DNA from: DATKZM01 sp035527975
Lineage (GTDB): Bacteria; Pseudomonadota; Alphaproteobacteria; JAPULJ01
Direction of reading: 5' to 3'
Assembly: GCA_035527975.1 (NCBI GenBank)
Contig: DATKZM010000021.1
Span: forward strand, 72,136 to 136,135
DNA: 64,000 nt
Of the stretch, positions 8,069 to 16,567 are shown in pieces (positions within the stretch are counted from its first letter, which is position 1; each line of letters starts with the position of its first letter). The position numbers and the translations under genes are program-made. The notes under the pieces were generated by a model. The model was given only the letters and a program-made list of their open reading frames with translations, was not told the DNA's origin and did not search any database.

Positions 8069-10170
8069 CGGCTCCGCCGCTTGCTCCGCCCACTCCCGCG
8101 AGGCGGCGCGCGGCCACTGCTCGACGCCGGTCTGGCTCCCCTGGCCGGAGGGTCACCGGCGCCATCGCCTTCATCGCCTTCGTCGTTCTGATCGGCCTCG
8201 TCGGCTTCATCGCCGGCAGCCCCATCAGCGCCATCCGCCGCGGCTTCCGTTGTCGTTTTTCGGCCGGCGCTCTTCGCCGCGGCGGCGGCTACTTTCTTCT
8301 TGGGCGGACCGCCCGCCGTGGGCGCCGTCGCCTGGCTGAGCTGGCCGTGGCGCTTCATGATCGTATATTGCTGGGCCATCGAGAGCAGATTGTTCCAGGT
8401 CCAGTAGATCACCAGACCGGCAGCGAAAGGCGCCAGCATGAAGGTGAAGACGATCGGCAGCATCATGAAGATGCGGGCCTGCATCGGGTCGGGCGGGGCC
8501 GGGTTCAGCCGTTGCTGCATCCACATCGACACGCCCATCAGGAGCGGCCAAATGCCGATCGAGATGATGCCGACAATGCCTTCGGTCGGCGGCGTGAAAG
8601 GAAGCAGGCCGAAGAGGTTCAGCACCGAAGTCGGATCGCGCGCGGAGAGATCCTGGATCCACCAGAAGAACGGCGCGTGGCGCATCTCGATATTGACCAG
8701 CAGCACTTTGTAGAGCGCGAAGAACACCGGGATCTGGATCAGGATCGGCCAGCAACCCGCCATCGGGTTGACCTTCTCGCGCTTGTAGAGCTCCATCAGC
8801 TCGCGGTTCTGCAGCTCCTTGTTGTCGCCAAAGCGCTCCTTGATCTGCTGCATCTTGGGCGTCAGCGCCTTCATCTTGCCCATCGCCTTGTAGGATTTGT
8901 TGGCGAGCGGGAAGAAGAGCAGCTTTATCAGCACCGTCAGCAACATGATGGAAAGGCCGAAATTGCCGACGATCTCTTGGATCATCACCAGCAACAGAAA
9001 GATCGGCTTGGTCAGGAAATAGAACCAGCCGAAGTCGATCGAAAGGTCGAACTGAATGATGCCCGGCTTCTCGGCATAGCTGTCGATTACGGCAAGTTCC
9101 TTGGCGCCGGCGAAGATATAGCTCACTATCTGGGCCGTGCCGCCGGCAGCGACAGTCTGCGCGCCGTACAGCATATCGGCCTGATACTTGTCGGTCGCGC
9201 CTTCCTTGCGGTGGCCGAACCCGGCCTTGATCGCGGCGTTCTGGTTCGGCGCGATCGCGACCATCCAATAGCGATCGGTGAAGCCGATCCAGCCGCCGAT
9301 GCTGTTGAAACTGATGCGCTTCTTGTCGCGCACGTCCTCCCAGCTGACCTCGTCGAGCGAGCCGCTGTCGCTCTTTTGTTTGCGGAACACGCCGTAGGGG
9401 CCTTCATGCAGCACGTACCAGCCCGAGGTCGTCGGCGTGCCCGAGCGCGAAACCAGCGCGTAGGGATAGAGCGTCACTGCCCTGTCGCCCGAATTGACGA
9501 CCCGCTGGGTCACCGTGATCAGATAGTTCTTGTCGATCTCGTACTTGCGCTCGAATTTGAGCCCCCGGCCGTTGTTCCAGCTCAGCGTCACCGGCTGGCC
9601 TGGCGCGAGCACGTCGCGGTCGGCGGTCCAAACCGACTTGTCGTTCGGCAACACGACCGCCTTGTCGCCCGAGACCCAGCCATATTCGGCAAAATAAGCG
9701 TTCTTCGCGCCGAAGGGCTCGAGCAATTCGACGGGAGGGCTGCTCTTGGGCAGCTCGGCGCGATACATACGCAAGGTCAAGTCGTCGAGCTTAGCACCCA
9801 TAAGCGCGATCGAGCCGCGCAGCTTGGGCGTTTCAATGCGTATACGCCTGACGCGTTTCAGGATCGCCGCACGGTCCTCGCCGGCCGGCCTGGCGGCAGG
9901 CGTTCCCGGAACTGCCGGGGCGCGCACAGTCGAGCCGGCGCCCGGCACGCTGGGCTTGCCCGCGCTGCTCCCGCCGGGCGCCTGCGGCTGGACCGCGGCG
10001 CCGGGCACTTGCGGCGCGCGGCCGTTCGGGACCCCCGGCACCGTTTTGCCGGCTGTTTGCTGGCCGGTTCCTTCCGGCGACGGCTTGCTGCCGGGCAACA
10101 GGAACTGCGAGCCCAGGATGATCGCAACCGAGATCACGATCGCCAGCAACAGATTTTTTTGGTCGCCCAT
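8065..10170 (-). CDS. yidC: membrane protein insertase YidC with charged C-terminal tail
   Basis: Inserts inner-membrane proteins with or without SecYEG. From ATG 10170 it is 701 aa. A first membrane helix near the N-terminus (NLLLAIVISVAIILGSQFLL) is followed by a Pro/Gly-rich linker, a periplasmic beta domain, and the five-helix insertase core with FFLTKPIFLLLVMI, PMAGCWPILIQIPVFFALYKVL and YWTWNNLLSMAQQ. Unusually, about 90 residues follow the KRHG that normally ends the protein: an Ala/Lys stretch, a strongly acidic stretch (GDEADEADQNDEGDEGDG) and an Arg/Ser-rich end. The stop overlaps the engB start; the start overlaps the yidD stop (ATGA). The start was chosen because longer forms read through yidD. 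Confidence 0.95.
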   Translation of the reverse strand: MGDQKNLLLAIVISVAIILGSQFLLPGSKPSPEGTGQQTAGKTVPGVPNGRAPQVPGAAVQPQAPGGSSAGKPSVPGAGSTVRAPAVPGTPAARPAGEDRAAILKRVRRIRIETPKLRGSIALMGAKLDDLTLRMYRAELPKSSPPVELLEPFGAKNAYFAEYGWVSGDKAVVLPNDKSVWTADRDVLAPGQPVTLSWNNGRGLKFERKYEIDKNYLITVTQRVVNSGDRAVTLYPYALVSRSGTPTTSGWYVLHEGPYGVFRKQKSDSGSLDEVSWEDVRDKKRISFNSIGGWIGFTDRYWMVAIAPNQNAAIKAGFGHRKEGATDKYQADMLYGAQTVAAGGTAQIVSYIFAGAKELAVIDSYAEKPGIIQFDLSIDFGWFYFLTKPIFLLLVMIQEIVGNFGLSIMLLTVLIKLLFFPLANKSYKAMGKMKALTPKMQQIKERFGDNKELQNRELMELYKREKVNPMAGCWPILIQIPVFFALYKVLLVNIEMRHAPFFWWIQDLSARDPTSVLNLFGLLPFTPPTEGIVGIISIGIWPLLMGVSMWMQQRLNPAPPDPMQARIFMMLPIVFTFMLAPFAAGLVIYWTWNNLLSMAQQYTIMKRHGQLSQATAPTAGGPPKKKVAAAAAKSAGRKTTTEAAADGADGAAGDEADEADQNDEGDEGDGAGDPPARGARPASSSGRAPPRGSGRSKRRSR

Positions 10171-10499
10171 CAGGCCCGATCTCCGCTGGTCATGGCCCCA
10201 CTGGACATAGCAGTTGAAGGAGCATGCCGCGCATCCTCGCACCGTTTGGGCACCGGATCGTAGCCATGCCCGCCCCACGGATGGCAGCGCACGAGCCGGC
10301 GCAGTGCCAGCCAGCCGCCGACGAAGGCCCCGTAGCGCTGCACCGCCTCGGCGGCATAGGCCGAGCAGGTCGGCAGATAGCGGCAGGTGGGCGGCATCAG
10401 CGGCGACAGCACATACTGGTAGATCTTGATGAGGACGATCAGCGCCAGCCCGAACGGCATCAGCGCCAGTGCAAGAGCCCGCTTCAACTTCGGCCGCAT
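10170..10499 (-). CDS. yidD: membrane protein insertion efficiency factor YidD
   Basis: Small membrane-associated helper of YidC-dependent insertion. 109 aa from ATG 10499, which lies 4 bases after the rnpA stop. An amphipathic/hydrophobic N-terminus (ALALMPFGLALIVLIKIYQYVLSP) is followed by the family signature CRYLPTCSAYAAEAVQRYG with conserved Cys residues and LVRCHPWGGHGYDPVP. The C-terminal tail of about 25 residues is not conserved. It is sandwiched between rnpA and yidC with overlaps, the classical order. Confidence 0.95.
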   Translation of the reverse strand: MRPKLKRALALALMPFGLALIVLIKIYQYVLSPLMPPTCRYLPTCSAYAAEAVQRYGAFVGGWLALRRLVRCHPWGGHGYDPVPKRCEDARHAPSTAMSSGAMTSGDRA

Positions 10500-10503
10500 C
10501 GCC

Positions 10504-10950
10504 TCAATCCCCGGTCTTTTGCGCATTGGTGTCCGGCGCCCTGTCGACATCGCCCCGCCGCACGCGAAGCCGTGCCAGCGCGGCCCTCAAATCGTCCTTC
10601 AGCGCGGAAAAATCGCGCGTCAGCGTCGCGCCCCGCGCGATGATCACATAATCGTGGCCGGGCGCCGCCAGATCAGGCATCACCGCGCCCACCACGGCGC
10701 GCAAACGCCGCTTTGCCCGGTTGCGCTGGACCGCACCGCCGACCTTGCGGCTGGCGGTGAAGCCGACGCGAAACAGCGCGCCGCCCCCGGCCCGGTCACC
10801 TGCAGCCGGCTCCCTCTCGCCGCGCTGGGCCGGCGGCGCAGGGCTCCGGCTTGCCTGCAAGACGAGGCCGGGCGCCGCCCATTTGCGGCGGCCGCGGGCG
10901 ACGCGAAGGAACTCCCGGCGCCGCGTCAGCCGACCGATCTCGGCGGGCAT
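10504..10950 (-). CDS. rnpA: ribonuclease P protein component
   Basis: Protein subunit of RNase P, which trims 5' leaders of tRNA precursors. 148 aa from ATG 10950. The start LTRRREFLRVARGRRK and the RNA-binding signature RNRAKRRLRAVV are clear. A Pro/Gly/Arg-rich insert (PAPPAQRGEREPAAGDRAGGG) makes it longer than the usual ~120 aa. It begins 5 bases after the rpmH stop. A longer frame exists upstream, but it overlaps rpmH. Confidence 0.95.
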   Translation of the reverse strand: MPAEIGRLTRRREFLRVARGRRKWAAPGLVLQASRSPAPPAQRGEREPAAGDRAGGGALFRVGFTASRKVGGAVQRNRAKRRLRAVVGAVMPDLAAPGHDYVIIARGATLTRDFSALKDDLRAALARLRVRRGDVDRAPDTNAQKTGD

Positions 10951-10955
10951 GGCAT

Positions 10956-11090
10956 TCAGGCGGAGAGGCGCTTGCGACCTTTGGACCGTCGCCGCGCCAA
11001 AACCCTGCGGCCGGCCACGCTGGACATGCGCGAGCGGAAGCCATGGCGGCGCTTTCGAACAAGCACGCTTGGCTGAAAGGTGCGTTTCAC
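10956..11090 (-). CDS. rpmH: 50S ribosomal protein L34
   Basis: 44-aa ribosomal protein L34, sequence VKRTFQPSVLVRKRRHGFRSRM at the start and ending KGRKRLSA, typical of the family. The start codon is GTG (11090-11088), with a purine-rich AAGGGA about 11 bases upstream. First gene of the reverse cluster rpmH-rnpA-yidD-yidC-engB-argB; the promoter should lie in the 370-base gap upstream. Confidence 0.96.
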   Translation of the reverse strand: MKRTFQPSVLVRKRRHGFRSRMSSVAGRRVLARRRSKGRKRLSA

Positions 11091-11461
11091 GGCTGACGTC
11101 CCTTGAGGCAAGAATAGATAAAGTAAGCGTGGCCGAGCATATACGGATTGGGCCACTTGAAGTCAATGTGGCGCGCGCGATCAATACGCCATACCGGCCG
11201 TGCCGGCGCGTAATCGATCCGGCCGCCGGACCGCCTCAATCACACGATGGTGATTGATGGTGAATAGCGTGACCGCGCTCCATCCATATTTTATGGTGCC
11301 ACTTGTCAAGGCATTGGCAGGCGAAGGCGCGCGGCGGCGGGCGCCGATTGAGCCGTCGATCGGATCGCTTGGGGGACCACTTCGCGCGCCACGGGATGCG
11401 CCGCACTGGTTGAGGCAATCCCGGTGATTTAAGGTCAGCATCGAAATAGGGACGCGACAGC
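11091..11461. other. intergenic region between divergent rpmH and VTT-protein genes
   Basis: 371 bases with no convincing gene. It must carry the promoters of rpmH (leftward) and the VTT gene (rightward). I see no clear DnaA-box cluster, so I cannot call it an origin although rpmH is sometimes origin-proximal. Confidence 0.5.
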
Positions 11462-12280
11462 ATGCCACAGCACAAGGCGCGGGGCACCGAGCCGCCGGCC
11501 GACAGTCCGGCCGCCACACCGAATGGCGCAAAGGCGCCGGGCGAGGGGCGGGCCGGATCGCGTTTCTCGCTCGCCAAGCTGATCCCGCTCGGGATATTGC
11601 TGGCAGGCCTGGTCGCCTTCTTCGCCACCGGGCTCAACAAATATGTGAGCTTTGGCGAGCTTGCCAAACACCACACGGCAATGGCCACGTGGGTCCAGAA
11701 AAACCTCCTTCTGGCTGCGCTGTGCTACATGGCCGGCTATGCGGTGATGATCGCCTTCTCGCTGCCTGGCGGCGCGGTGGCGACGATTTTCGGCGGCTTT
11801 CTCTTCGCCGGCGTGGTCGACGGCATCGCCGGCACGATGCTCGCCGCGGCGATCGTCGTGGTCGGCGCCACGCTCGGTGCCACGGCGTTGTTCCTGGCGG
11901 CGCGCAGCGGCCTGGGCGAGCCGTTGCGCGCCCGTGCCGGGCCGGGCCTCAGACGCATGGAAGCGGGCTTCCACGAAAATGCGATGAGCTACCTTCTGGT
12001 GCTGCGGCTGGTGCCGCTGTTCCCGTTCTGGCTGGTCAATCTTGTGCCGGCCTTCCTGGGCGTGCCGCTTCGAACTTATGTGATCGGCACCTTCTTCGGC
12101 ATCATGCCGGGCACTTTCGTCTATGCCAGCGTGGGGGGCGGATTGGGCGCGATCCTGGAAGCAGGCGAAAGCCCCGATCTCGGCATCATTTTCAAGGCCG
12201 AGATCCTGGTCCCGCTGCTCGGCCTGGCACTGCTGGCGCTGATCCCGGTGATCTACAAGCGTATCAAGGCGCGCCGCTGA
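11462..12280 (+). CDS. TVP38/TMEM64 (VTT/DedA) family membrane protein
   Basis: 272-aa inner-membrane protein of the SNARE-associated/VTT superfamily, some members of which translocate phospholipids; the substrate here is unknown. A Gly/Ala/Pro-rich cytoplasmic N-terminus (about 35 aa) precedes the first helix (LIPLGILLAGLVAFFATG). The VTT core follows: FSLPGGAVATIFGGFLFAGVVDG, then RLVPLFPFWLVNLVPAFLGVPLRTYVIGTFFGIMPGTFVY, with the conserved Pro-Gly and Arg-hairpin. A last helix (ILVPLLGLALLALIPVIY) ends in basic residues. It stands alone. Confidence 0.88.
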   Translation: MPQHKARGTEPPADSPAATPNGAKAPGEGRAGSRFSLAKLIPLGILLAGLVAFFATGLNKYVSFGELAKHHTAMATWVQKNLLLAALCYMAGYAVMIAFSLPGGAVATIFGGFLFAGVVDGIAGTMLAAAIVVVGATLGATALFLAARSGLGEPLRARAGPGLRRMEAGFHENAMSYLLVLRLVPLFPFWLVNLVPAFLGVPLRTYVIGTFFGIMPGTFVYASVGGGLGAILEAGESPDLGIIFKAEILVPLLGLALLALIPVIYKRIKARR

Positions 12281-12530
12281 CTTGCCGTTGCCCCGGATTT
12301 GGCGGGGGTCCTGGTCTGGGCGCCGGTCCCGGCCCGGGTTCGGCGTGGAACTGTGAGTACCGGTTATCAATACAAAATCACGGATAATTGAACCCAATTG
12401 ATTCCGATTGGCGGGCCAGGGCCCATAAGTTCATACGCGGACGTGGACGGCGGATAATCGTCGTTTGATCCCAGGTCGGCTCGCCCGCAAGGGGCCAGGG
12501 CCGGCGCATCCCATCACCAGGAGGCCTCAT

Positions 12531-12770
12531 ATGCTGAACAAGAAAACCGTCATTGCGCTTTCCATCGCCGCCCTCGCCGCCTCGACCGCGGCTCTGCCCG
12601 CCGCCGCCGCCGGCAGCCTCGACAACCCCGTCCAGCTCGCCGGTTGCGGCGCCTGTAAGGCAAAGAAGGCCGGCTGCGGCGCTTGCGGTGCGAAGAAGAC
12701 AGGCTGCGGCGCGGCCTGCGGCGCGAAGAAGGCCGGCTGCGGCGCGGCCTGCGGCGCGAAGAAGAAATAA
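12531..12770 (+). CDS. secreted Cys/Lys-rich repeat protein (bufferin/HvfA-like precursor?)
   Basis: 79-aa protein with a clear signal peptide (KKTVIALSIAALAASTAALPAAAAG). The mature part is low complexity: two GCGAC units and two GCGAAC units, each followed by KAKK or GAKK, giving 8 Cys and many Lys, ending KKK. A perfect AGGAGG lies 7 bases before the ATG. Architecture resembles small secreted precursors whose cysteines are modified by MNIO (DUF692) enzymes for copper handling, or simple metal-binding proteins. No DUF692 or partner gene is adjacent, so the assignment to that group is inference. Confidence 0.75.
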   Translation: MLNKKTVIALSIAALAASTAALPAAAAGSLDNPVQLAGCGACKAKKAGCGACGAKKTGCGAACGAKKAGCGAACGAKKK

Positions 12771-13003
12771 TCAAACGACGCGTACCGGGGCGGGCGACCA
12801 CCTCTAAGAAATAGGGGCGGGCAACCGCCTGGCGGAAATTCGCGGCGCATCCGGACAAACCGGGTGCGCCGCGTCCGCTTTCGGCGCATCTGATTCCAGC
12901 TGGCGCCGTCAGGCCCCGATCGCGCGCGGCGGCGTGGGACCAACCGGCAAAGAAAACAGCCGCGCCTATCGCCGGGGCTCGAAAACGCACTATATTCTGG
13001 CCC

Positions 13004-14395
13004 ATGCTGGCGAAGTCGCACCTACCGTCCCTTGTGCACAGCCTGTCGGCCAGATTGCTGGTCCTCACGGTGCTCTTCATCATGCTGATCGAGGTCTTCG
13101 TCTACGCGCCCTCGATCGCGCGCTATCGCAAGGTCTATCTCGACGACCGCATCGCCGACGCGCATCTCGCTACCCTGGCGCTGGAGGCGGCGCCCGACTT
13201 CATAATCGGCCAGCGCCTGCGTGCGCAACTGCTCGACCACGCGCGCGCCTACGGCGTCGTCACCATGAAGCCGGGCTCGCGCAAGTTGACTTTGTTGCGC
13301 GACATGCCGCCAAAGGTCGATCTCAAGATCGATCTGCGCAAGGAGACCTTCTTCGGCCTCATCATGGATGCCTTCGAGACGCTCTGGCAGAGCCGGAACC
13401 GGGTGTTGAGCGTGATGGGGCCTTCGCCCAAGGACAAGGGAACATTGATCGAGGTGGTGCTCGACGAAGAGCCATTGCGCATGGAGATGATCGACTATTC
13501 GCGGCGCATTTTGGTCCTGTCGCTGATCATCTCCTTCGTCACGGCGGTGCTGGTCTATCTCAGCCTGCAATGGCTGCTGGTGCGGCCGATGCGGCGGCTC
13601 ACCGCGAACATGACCGCGTTTTCGCTGGCGCCGGAGGACGCAACGCGGCTGATGTCGCCCTCGTCGCGCAGCGATGAGATTGGCGTCGCCGAACGCCAGC
13701 TCCAGGCGATGCAGCGCGGGCTGCGCGATGCCCTGCGCCAGAAGACGCGGCTTGCCGCGCTGGGCACGGCGGTCACAAAAATCAATCACGATCTGCGCAA
13801 TCTGCTGTCGACGGCAAGTCTGCTTTCGGAACGCCTGGAAGGGGCGAAGGATCCCAAGGTACGCGAAGTGGCCCCGCGGCTTGAGCGCGCGCTCGACCGC
13901 GCCGTCAATCTCTGCACCGACACGCTGGACTTCGCCAAATCCGAGGCAATCGAACCCAAACCCGCGCCGGTCGACCTGCGCAAGCTGGTCGAGGACGTCG
14001 CCAGCACCCTGCCGGTAAGGGAGAATGGCGGCGGCGCCAGCCTCGACATCGCCGTGGCTCCGGGCCTTGCCGCACTCGCCGACCGCACGCATCTCTTTCG
14101 CGCACTCGCCAATCTGGGCAGCAACGCCGTCCAGGCCGGCTCGGCCCATGTCACGATCAGCGCCGCCAGCGTGGGCGGGCGCGTGCACATCGATGTCGCC
14201 GATGACGGCCCCGGCCTGCCGCGCAGCGCACGCGAGCATCTCTTCGTGCCCTTCGAGGGCTCCGGGCGCAGCGGCGGCTCGGGGCTGGGCCTTGCCATCG
14301 CGCGCGAACTCGCCCAGGCCCAGGGCGGCGATCTCAGCCTGGTCGAGAGCACCGACCAGGGCACCACCTTCCGCATCGAGCTGCCCGGGGCCTGA
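13004..14395 (+). CDS. membrane sensor histidine kinase
   Basis: 463-aa orphan two-component sensor. TM1 is about 15-38 (RLLVLTVLFIMLIEVFVYAP), then a periplasmic sensor of about 130 aa and TM2 at about 168-192. A HAMP-like linker (RPMRRLTANMTAF) follows. The phospho-acceptor His is near residue 262 in KINHDLRNLL. The HATPase has the N box ALANLGSNAVQAG, G1 DVADDGPGLP and G2 GGSGLGLAIARELA. No response regulator lies next to it, so the partner is elsewhere. It is about 140 bases upstream of panB on the same strand. Confidence 0.88.
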   Translation: MLAKSHLPSLVHSLSARLLVLTVLFIMLIEVFVYAPSIARYRKVYLDDRIADAHLATLALEAAPDFIIGQRLRAQLLDHARAYGVVTMKPGSRKLTLLRDMPPKVDLKIDLRKETFFGLIMDAFETLWQSRNRVLSVMGPSPKDKGTLIEVVLDEEPLRMEMIDYSRRILVLSLIISFVTAVLVYLSLQWLLVRPMRRLTANMTAFSLAPEDATRLMSPSSRSDEIGVAERQLQAMQRGLRDALRQKTRLAALGTAVTKINHDLRNLLSTASLLSERLEGAKDPKVREVAPRLERALDRAVNLCTDTLDFAKSEAIEPKPAPVDLRKLVEDVASTLPVRENGGGASLDIAVAPGLAALADRTHLFRALANLGSNAVQAGSAHVTISAASVGGRVHIDVADDGPGLPRSAREHLFVPFEGSGRSGGSGLGLAIARELAQAQGGDLSLVESTDQGTTFRIELPGA

Positions 14396-14535
14396 CCGGG
14401 CCACGCTTAACCACGCCCACGTTTAACCACGCTGGGCCGACATGTTTGTGCGCTGCAGCATGTTCGGCTAAGCTCCGACCCTGCGAGCGACGACAGATCA
14501 GCCGCCCCGATGGGGTCACGCATGGGAGGATCGAG

Positions 14536-15393
14536 ATGAGCGCGGAGACTCGGACCAAGCGCGTCACTATTCCCGACATTCGCGCCCGCAAGGGCGGCGA
14601 GCCGATCGTTTGTCTGACCTCGATTTCGGCCCAGACGTCCAAGTTGCTCGACGAGCATGTCGACCTGCTGCTGGTCGGCGATTCGCTGGGCATGGTCTTC
14701 TATGGCATGGACAGCACCGTCGGCGTGACCATGGAAATGATGGTCGGCCACGGCGCCAGCGTCGTGCGCGGATCGGCGACCGCCTGCGTCATCGTTGACA
14801 TGCCGTTCGGCTCGTATCAGGAATCGCCCCAGCAGGCCTTCCGCAACGCCGCCCGCATCATGGGCGAGACGCGCTGCCAGGGTGTGAAGCTCGAGGGCGG
14901 CGTGGAGATGGCCGAGACCGTCGCCTTCCTGTCCGAACGCGGCGTCCCGGTCTTGGGGCATGTCGGGTTGATGCCGCAGTCGGTGAACCGCCTCGGCGGC
15001 TTCAAGGCACAAGGCCGCACCCCGGAAAGCGCAGCCAAGATCATGGCCGATGCCAAGGCAATCGAGGCGGCCGGCGCCTTCGCGATCGTGGTCGAAGGCG
15101 TGATCGAACCTCTCGGCCGCTCGATCACGCAGGTGCTTGAAATCCCGACCATCGGCATCGGCGCCTCGCCAGCCTGCGATGGCCAAATACTGGTCACCGA
15201 AGACGTGATCGGTCTGTTCTCCGATTTCACCCCGAAATTCGCCAAGAAGTTTGCGGCGATCGGCGAGGCGATCTCCGAGGCCGCCGCCGAATACGCTGCC
15301 GACGTCCGCGCGCGCCGCTTCCCTGCCGAGGAGCACACCTACGGCATGACCGCAAAAGAGGGCGGCAAGGCCAAGAAGCGCGCGGCGGGATAG
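14536..15393 (+). CDS. panB: 3-methyl-2-oxobutanoate hydroxymethyltransferase
   Basis: First committed step of pantothenate/CoA synthesis: transfers a hydroxymethyl group from methylene-THF to ketoisovalerate. 285 aa from ATG 14536 with GGAGG just upstream. Motifs: LTSISAQTSKLLDEHVDLLLVGDSLGM, VIVDMPFGSYQ, VKLEGGVEMAE, GHVGLMPQSVN and IGIGASPACDGQILV. panC follows after an intergenic repeat, so the two form a pathway pair. A Lys-rich tail (EGGKAKKRAAG) ends the protein. Confidence 0.97.
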   Translation: MSAETRTKRVTIPDIRARKGGEPIVCLTSISAQTSKLLDEHVDLLLVGDSLGMVFYGMDSTVGVTMEMMVGHGASVVRGSATACVIVDMPFGSYQESPQQAFRNAARIMGETRCQGVKLEGGVEMAETVAFLSERGVPVLGHVGLMPQSVNRLGGFKAQGRTPESAAKIMADAKAIEAAGAFAIVVEGVIEPLGRSITQVLEIPTIGIGASPACDGQILVTEDVIGLFSDFTPKFAKKFAAIGEAISEAAAEYAADVRARRFPAEEHTYGMTAKEGGKAKKRAAG

Positions 15394-15411
15394 TGAAGTA
15401 TCCGCGAAGGC

Positions 15412-15541
15412 GGCCCCCTCACCCTCCCACCGCCCTGAAGGTCGACGGCCCCTCCCTCTCCCCCAAGGGGCGAGGGACAAAAGGGACCCGACCTGCTTGT
15501 TGCCCCTCTCCTCTCGGGGGAGAGGGTTAGGGTGAGGGGGA
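15412..15541. repeat. palindromic intergenic repeat, copy B
   Basis: CCCCCTCACCCTCCCACCG at one end and GGTTAGGGTGAGGGGG at the other are mutually inverted, with inner arms CCCTCTCCCCC...GGGGCGAGGG and CCCCTCTCC...GGGGGAGAGGG. Same vocabulary as copy A (588-705), in opposite orientation. It sits between panB and panC and would form a large hairpin in the shared transcript. Confidence 0.75.
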
Positions 15542-15578
15542 CTCAAACATCAAAGGCGTTTGAGATAAAAGAACTCCG

Positions 15579-16445
15579 ATGGCATCCAATCCAACCATCA
15601 AGACCGTCCGCACCATCGCCGAGCTTCGCGCGGCGGTGACGGCGTGGCGGGGCGAGGGCCTCAGCGTCGGGTTGATCCCGACCATGGGCGCACTGCATGA
15701 GGGCCATCTCGCATTGGCGCGCGCGGCCAAGGCGGAATGCGACCGCGCGGTCGCTTCGATCTTCGTCAACCCCGCCCAGTTCGGCCCATCCGAAGACCTC
15801 GACCGCTATCCCCGCCGTGAAGCCGAGGACGCGGCAGCGCTCGCGACCCTCGGCGTCGAGCTCATCTTCGCGCCGCCGGTGGAGGAGATCTATCCCGGCG
15901 ACTTCGTCACCACTGTCACCGTTGCCGGCGTCGCCGAGCGGCTGGAAGGCGCGCATCGCCCCGGCCATTTTGCCGGCGTCACCACCGTCGTCTCAAAGCT
16001 GCTGATCCAGGCGCGCGCCGACCGCGCGTACTTTGGCGAAAAGGACTACCAGCAGCTCCGCGTCGTCACCCGCATGGCGCGCGATCTCGACATCGCGACC
16101 ATGATCGTCGGCGTGCCGACCGTGCGCGAGCCCGACGGCCTGGCGCTGTCCTCGCGCAACGAGTATCTCACGCCGGCGCAGCGCAAAGTGGCGCCCGCGC
16201 TCAACCGGGCGCTGCTGGATACCGCCGCCGCGGTGGCGGCGGGAGCCCTGGCGACGGAGGCGACGGCCGGCGCCGAGACCGCGCTGCTCGAGGCCGGCTT
16301 CGATGCCGTCGACTATGTCGCCGTGGCCGATGCCGAGACACTCGCGCCGGTCGAGAAGCTGGGCGGCCGGCCGGCCCGGGTGCTGGCCGCCGCCTTCCTC
16401 GGCAAGACACGCCTGATCGACAATGTGCCGGTCGCCATTGCCTGA
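15579..16445 (+). CDS. panC: pantothenate synthetase (pantoate-beta-alanine ligase)
   Basis: ATP-dependent ligation of pantoate and beta-alanine. 288 aa. HIGH-like motif in IPTMGALHEGHLALARAAK; substrate and ATP loops in SIFVNPAQFGPSEDLDRYPR, GHFAGVTTVVSKL, YFGEKDYQQL and VREPDGLALSSRN with KMSKS-like function. Second pantothenate gene after panB; the 185-base gap holds repeat copy B. Confidence 0.97.
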   Translation: MASNPTIKTVRTIAELRAAVTAWRGEGLSVGLIPTMGALHEGHLALARAAKAECDRAVASIFVNPAQFGPSEDLDRYPRREAEDAAALATLGVELIFAPPVEEIYPGDFVTTVTVAGVAERLEGAHRPGHFAGVTTVVSKLLIQARADRAYFGEKDYQQLRVVTRMARDLDIATMIVGVPTVREPDGLALSSRNEYLTPAQRKVAPALNRALLDTAAAVAAGALATEATAGAETALLEAGFDAVDYVAVADAETLAPVEKLGGRPARVLAAAFLGKTRLIDNVPVAIA

Positions 16446-16461
16446 GGCTGGATCACCTGAT

Positions 16462-16500
16462 TGTGGGTATCTAGGGGGTTACCCACAGGTTACCCACTAG
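16462..16500. terminator. hairpin downstream of panC
   Basis: GTGGGTA and TACCCAC pair across a short loop just after the panC stop, followed by a second direct copy of GGTTACCCAC. There is no T-tract. Possible transcript end between the convergent panC and pseudokinase genes. Confidence 0.35.
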
Positions 16501-16567
16501 ATGTTGAGGCATACGCCGGATTGCAACCGACATCAGCGCGGCTTTGCCCCTCCGGCGGTATCGGCAT

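Noticed and set aside
7990..10263. Long forward open frame opposite yidC
   Set aside because: Shadow of yidC; Arg/His-rich with no domain, while yidC is unmistakable.
11091..11461. Possible replication origin next to rpmH
   Set aside because: No cluster of DnaA boxes or AT-rich unwinding element seen, and dnaA is not adjacent.
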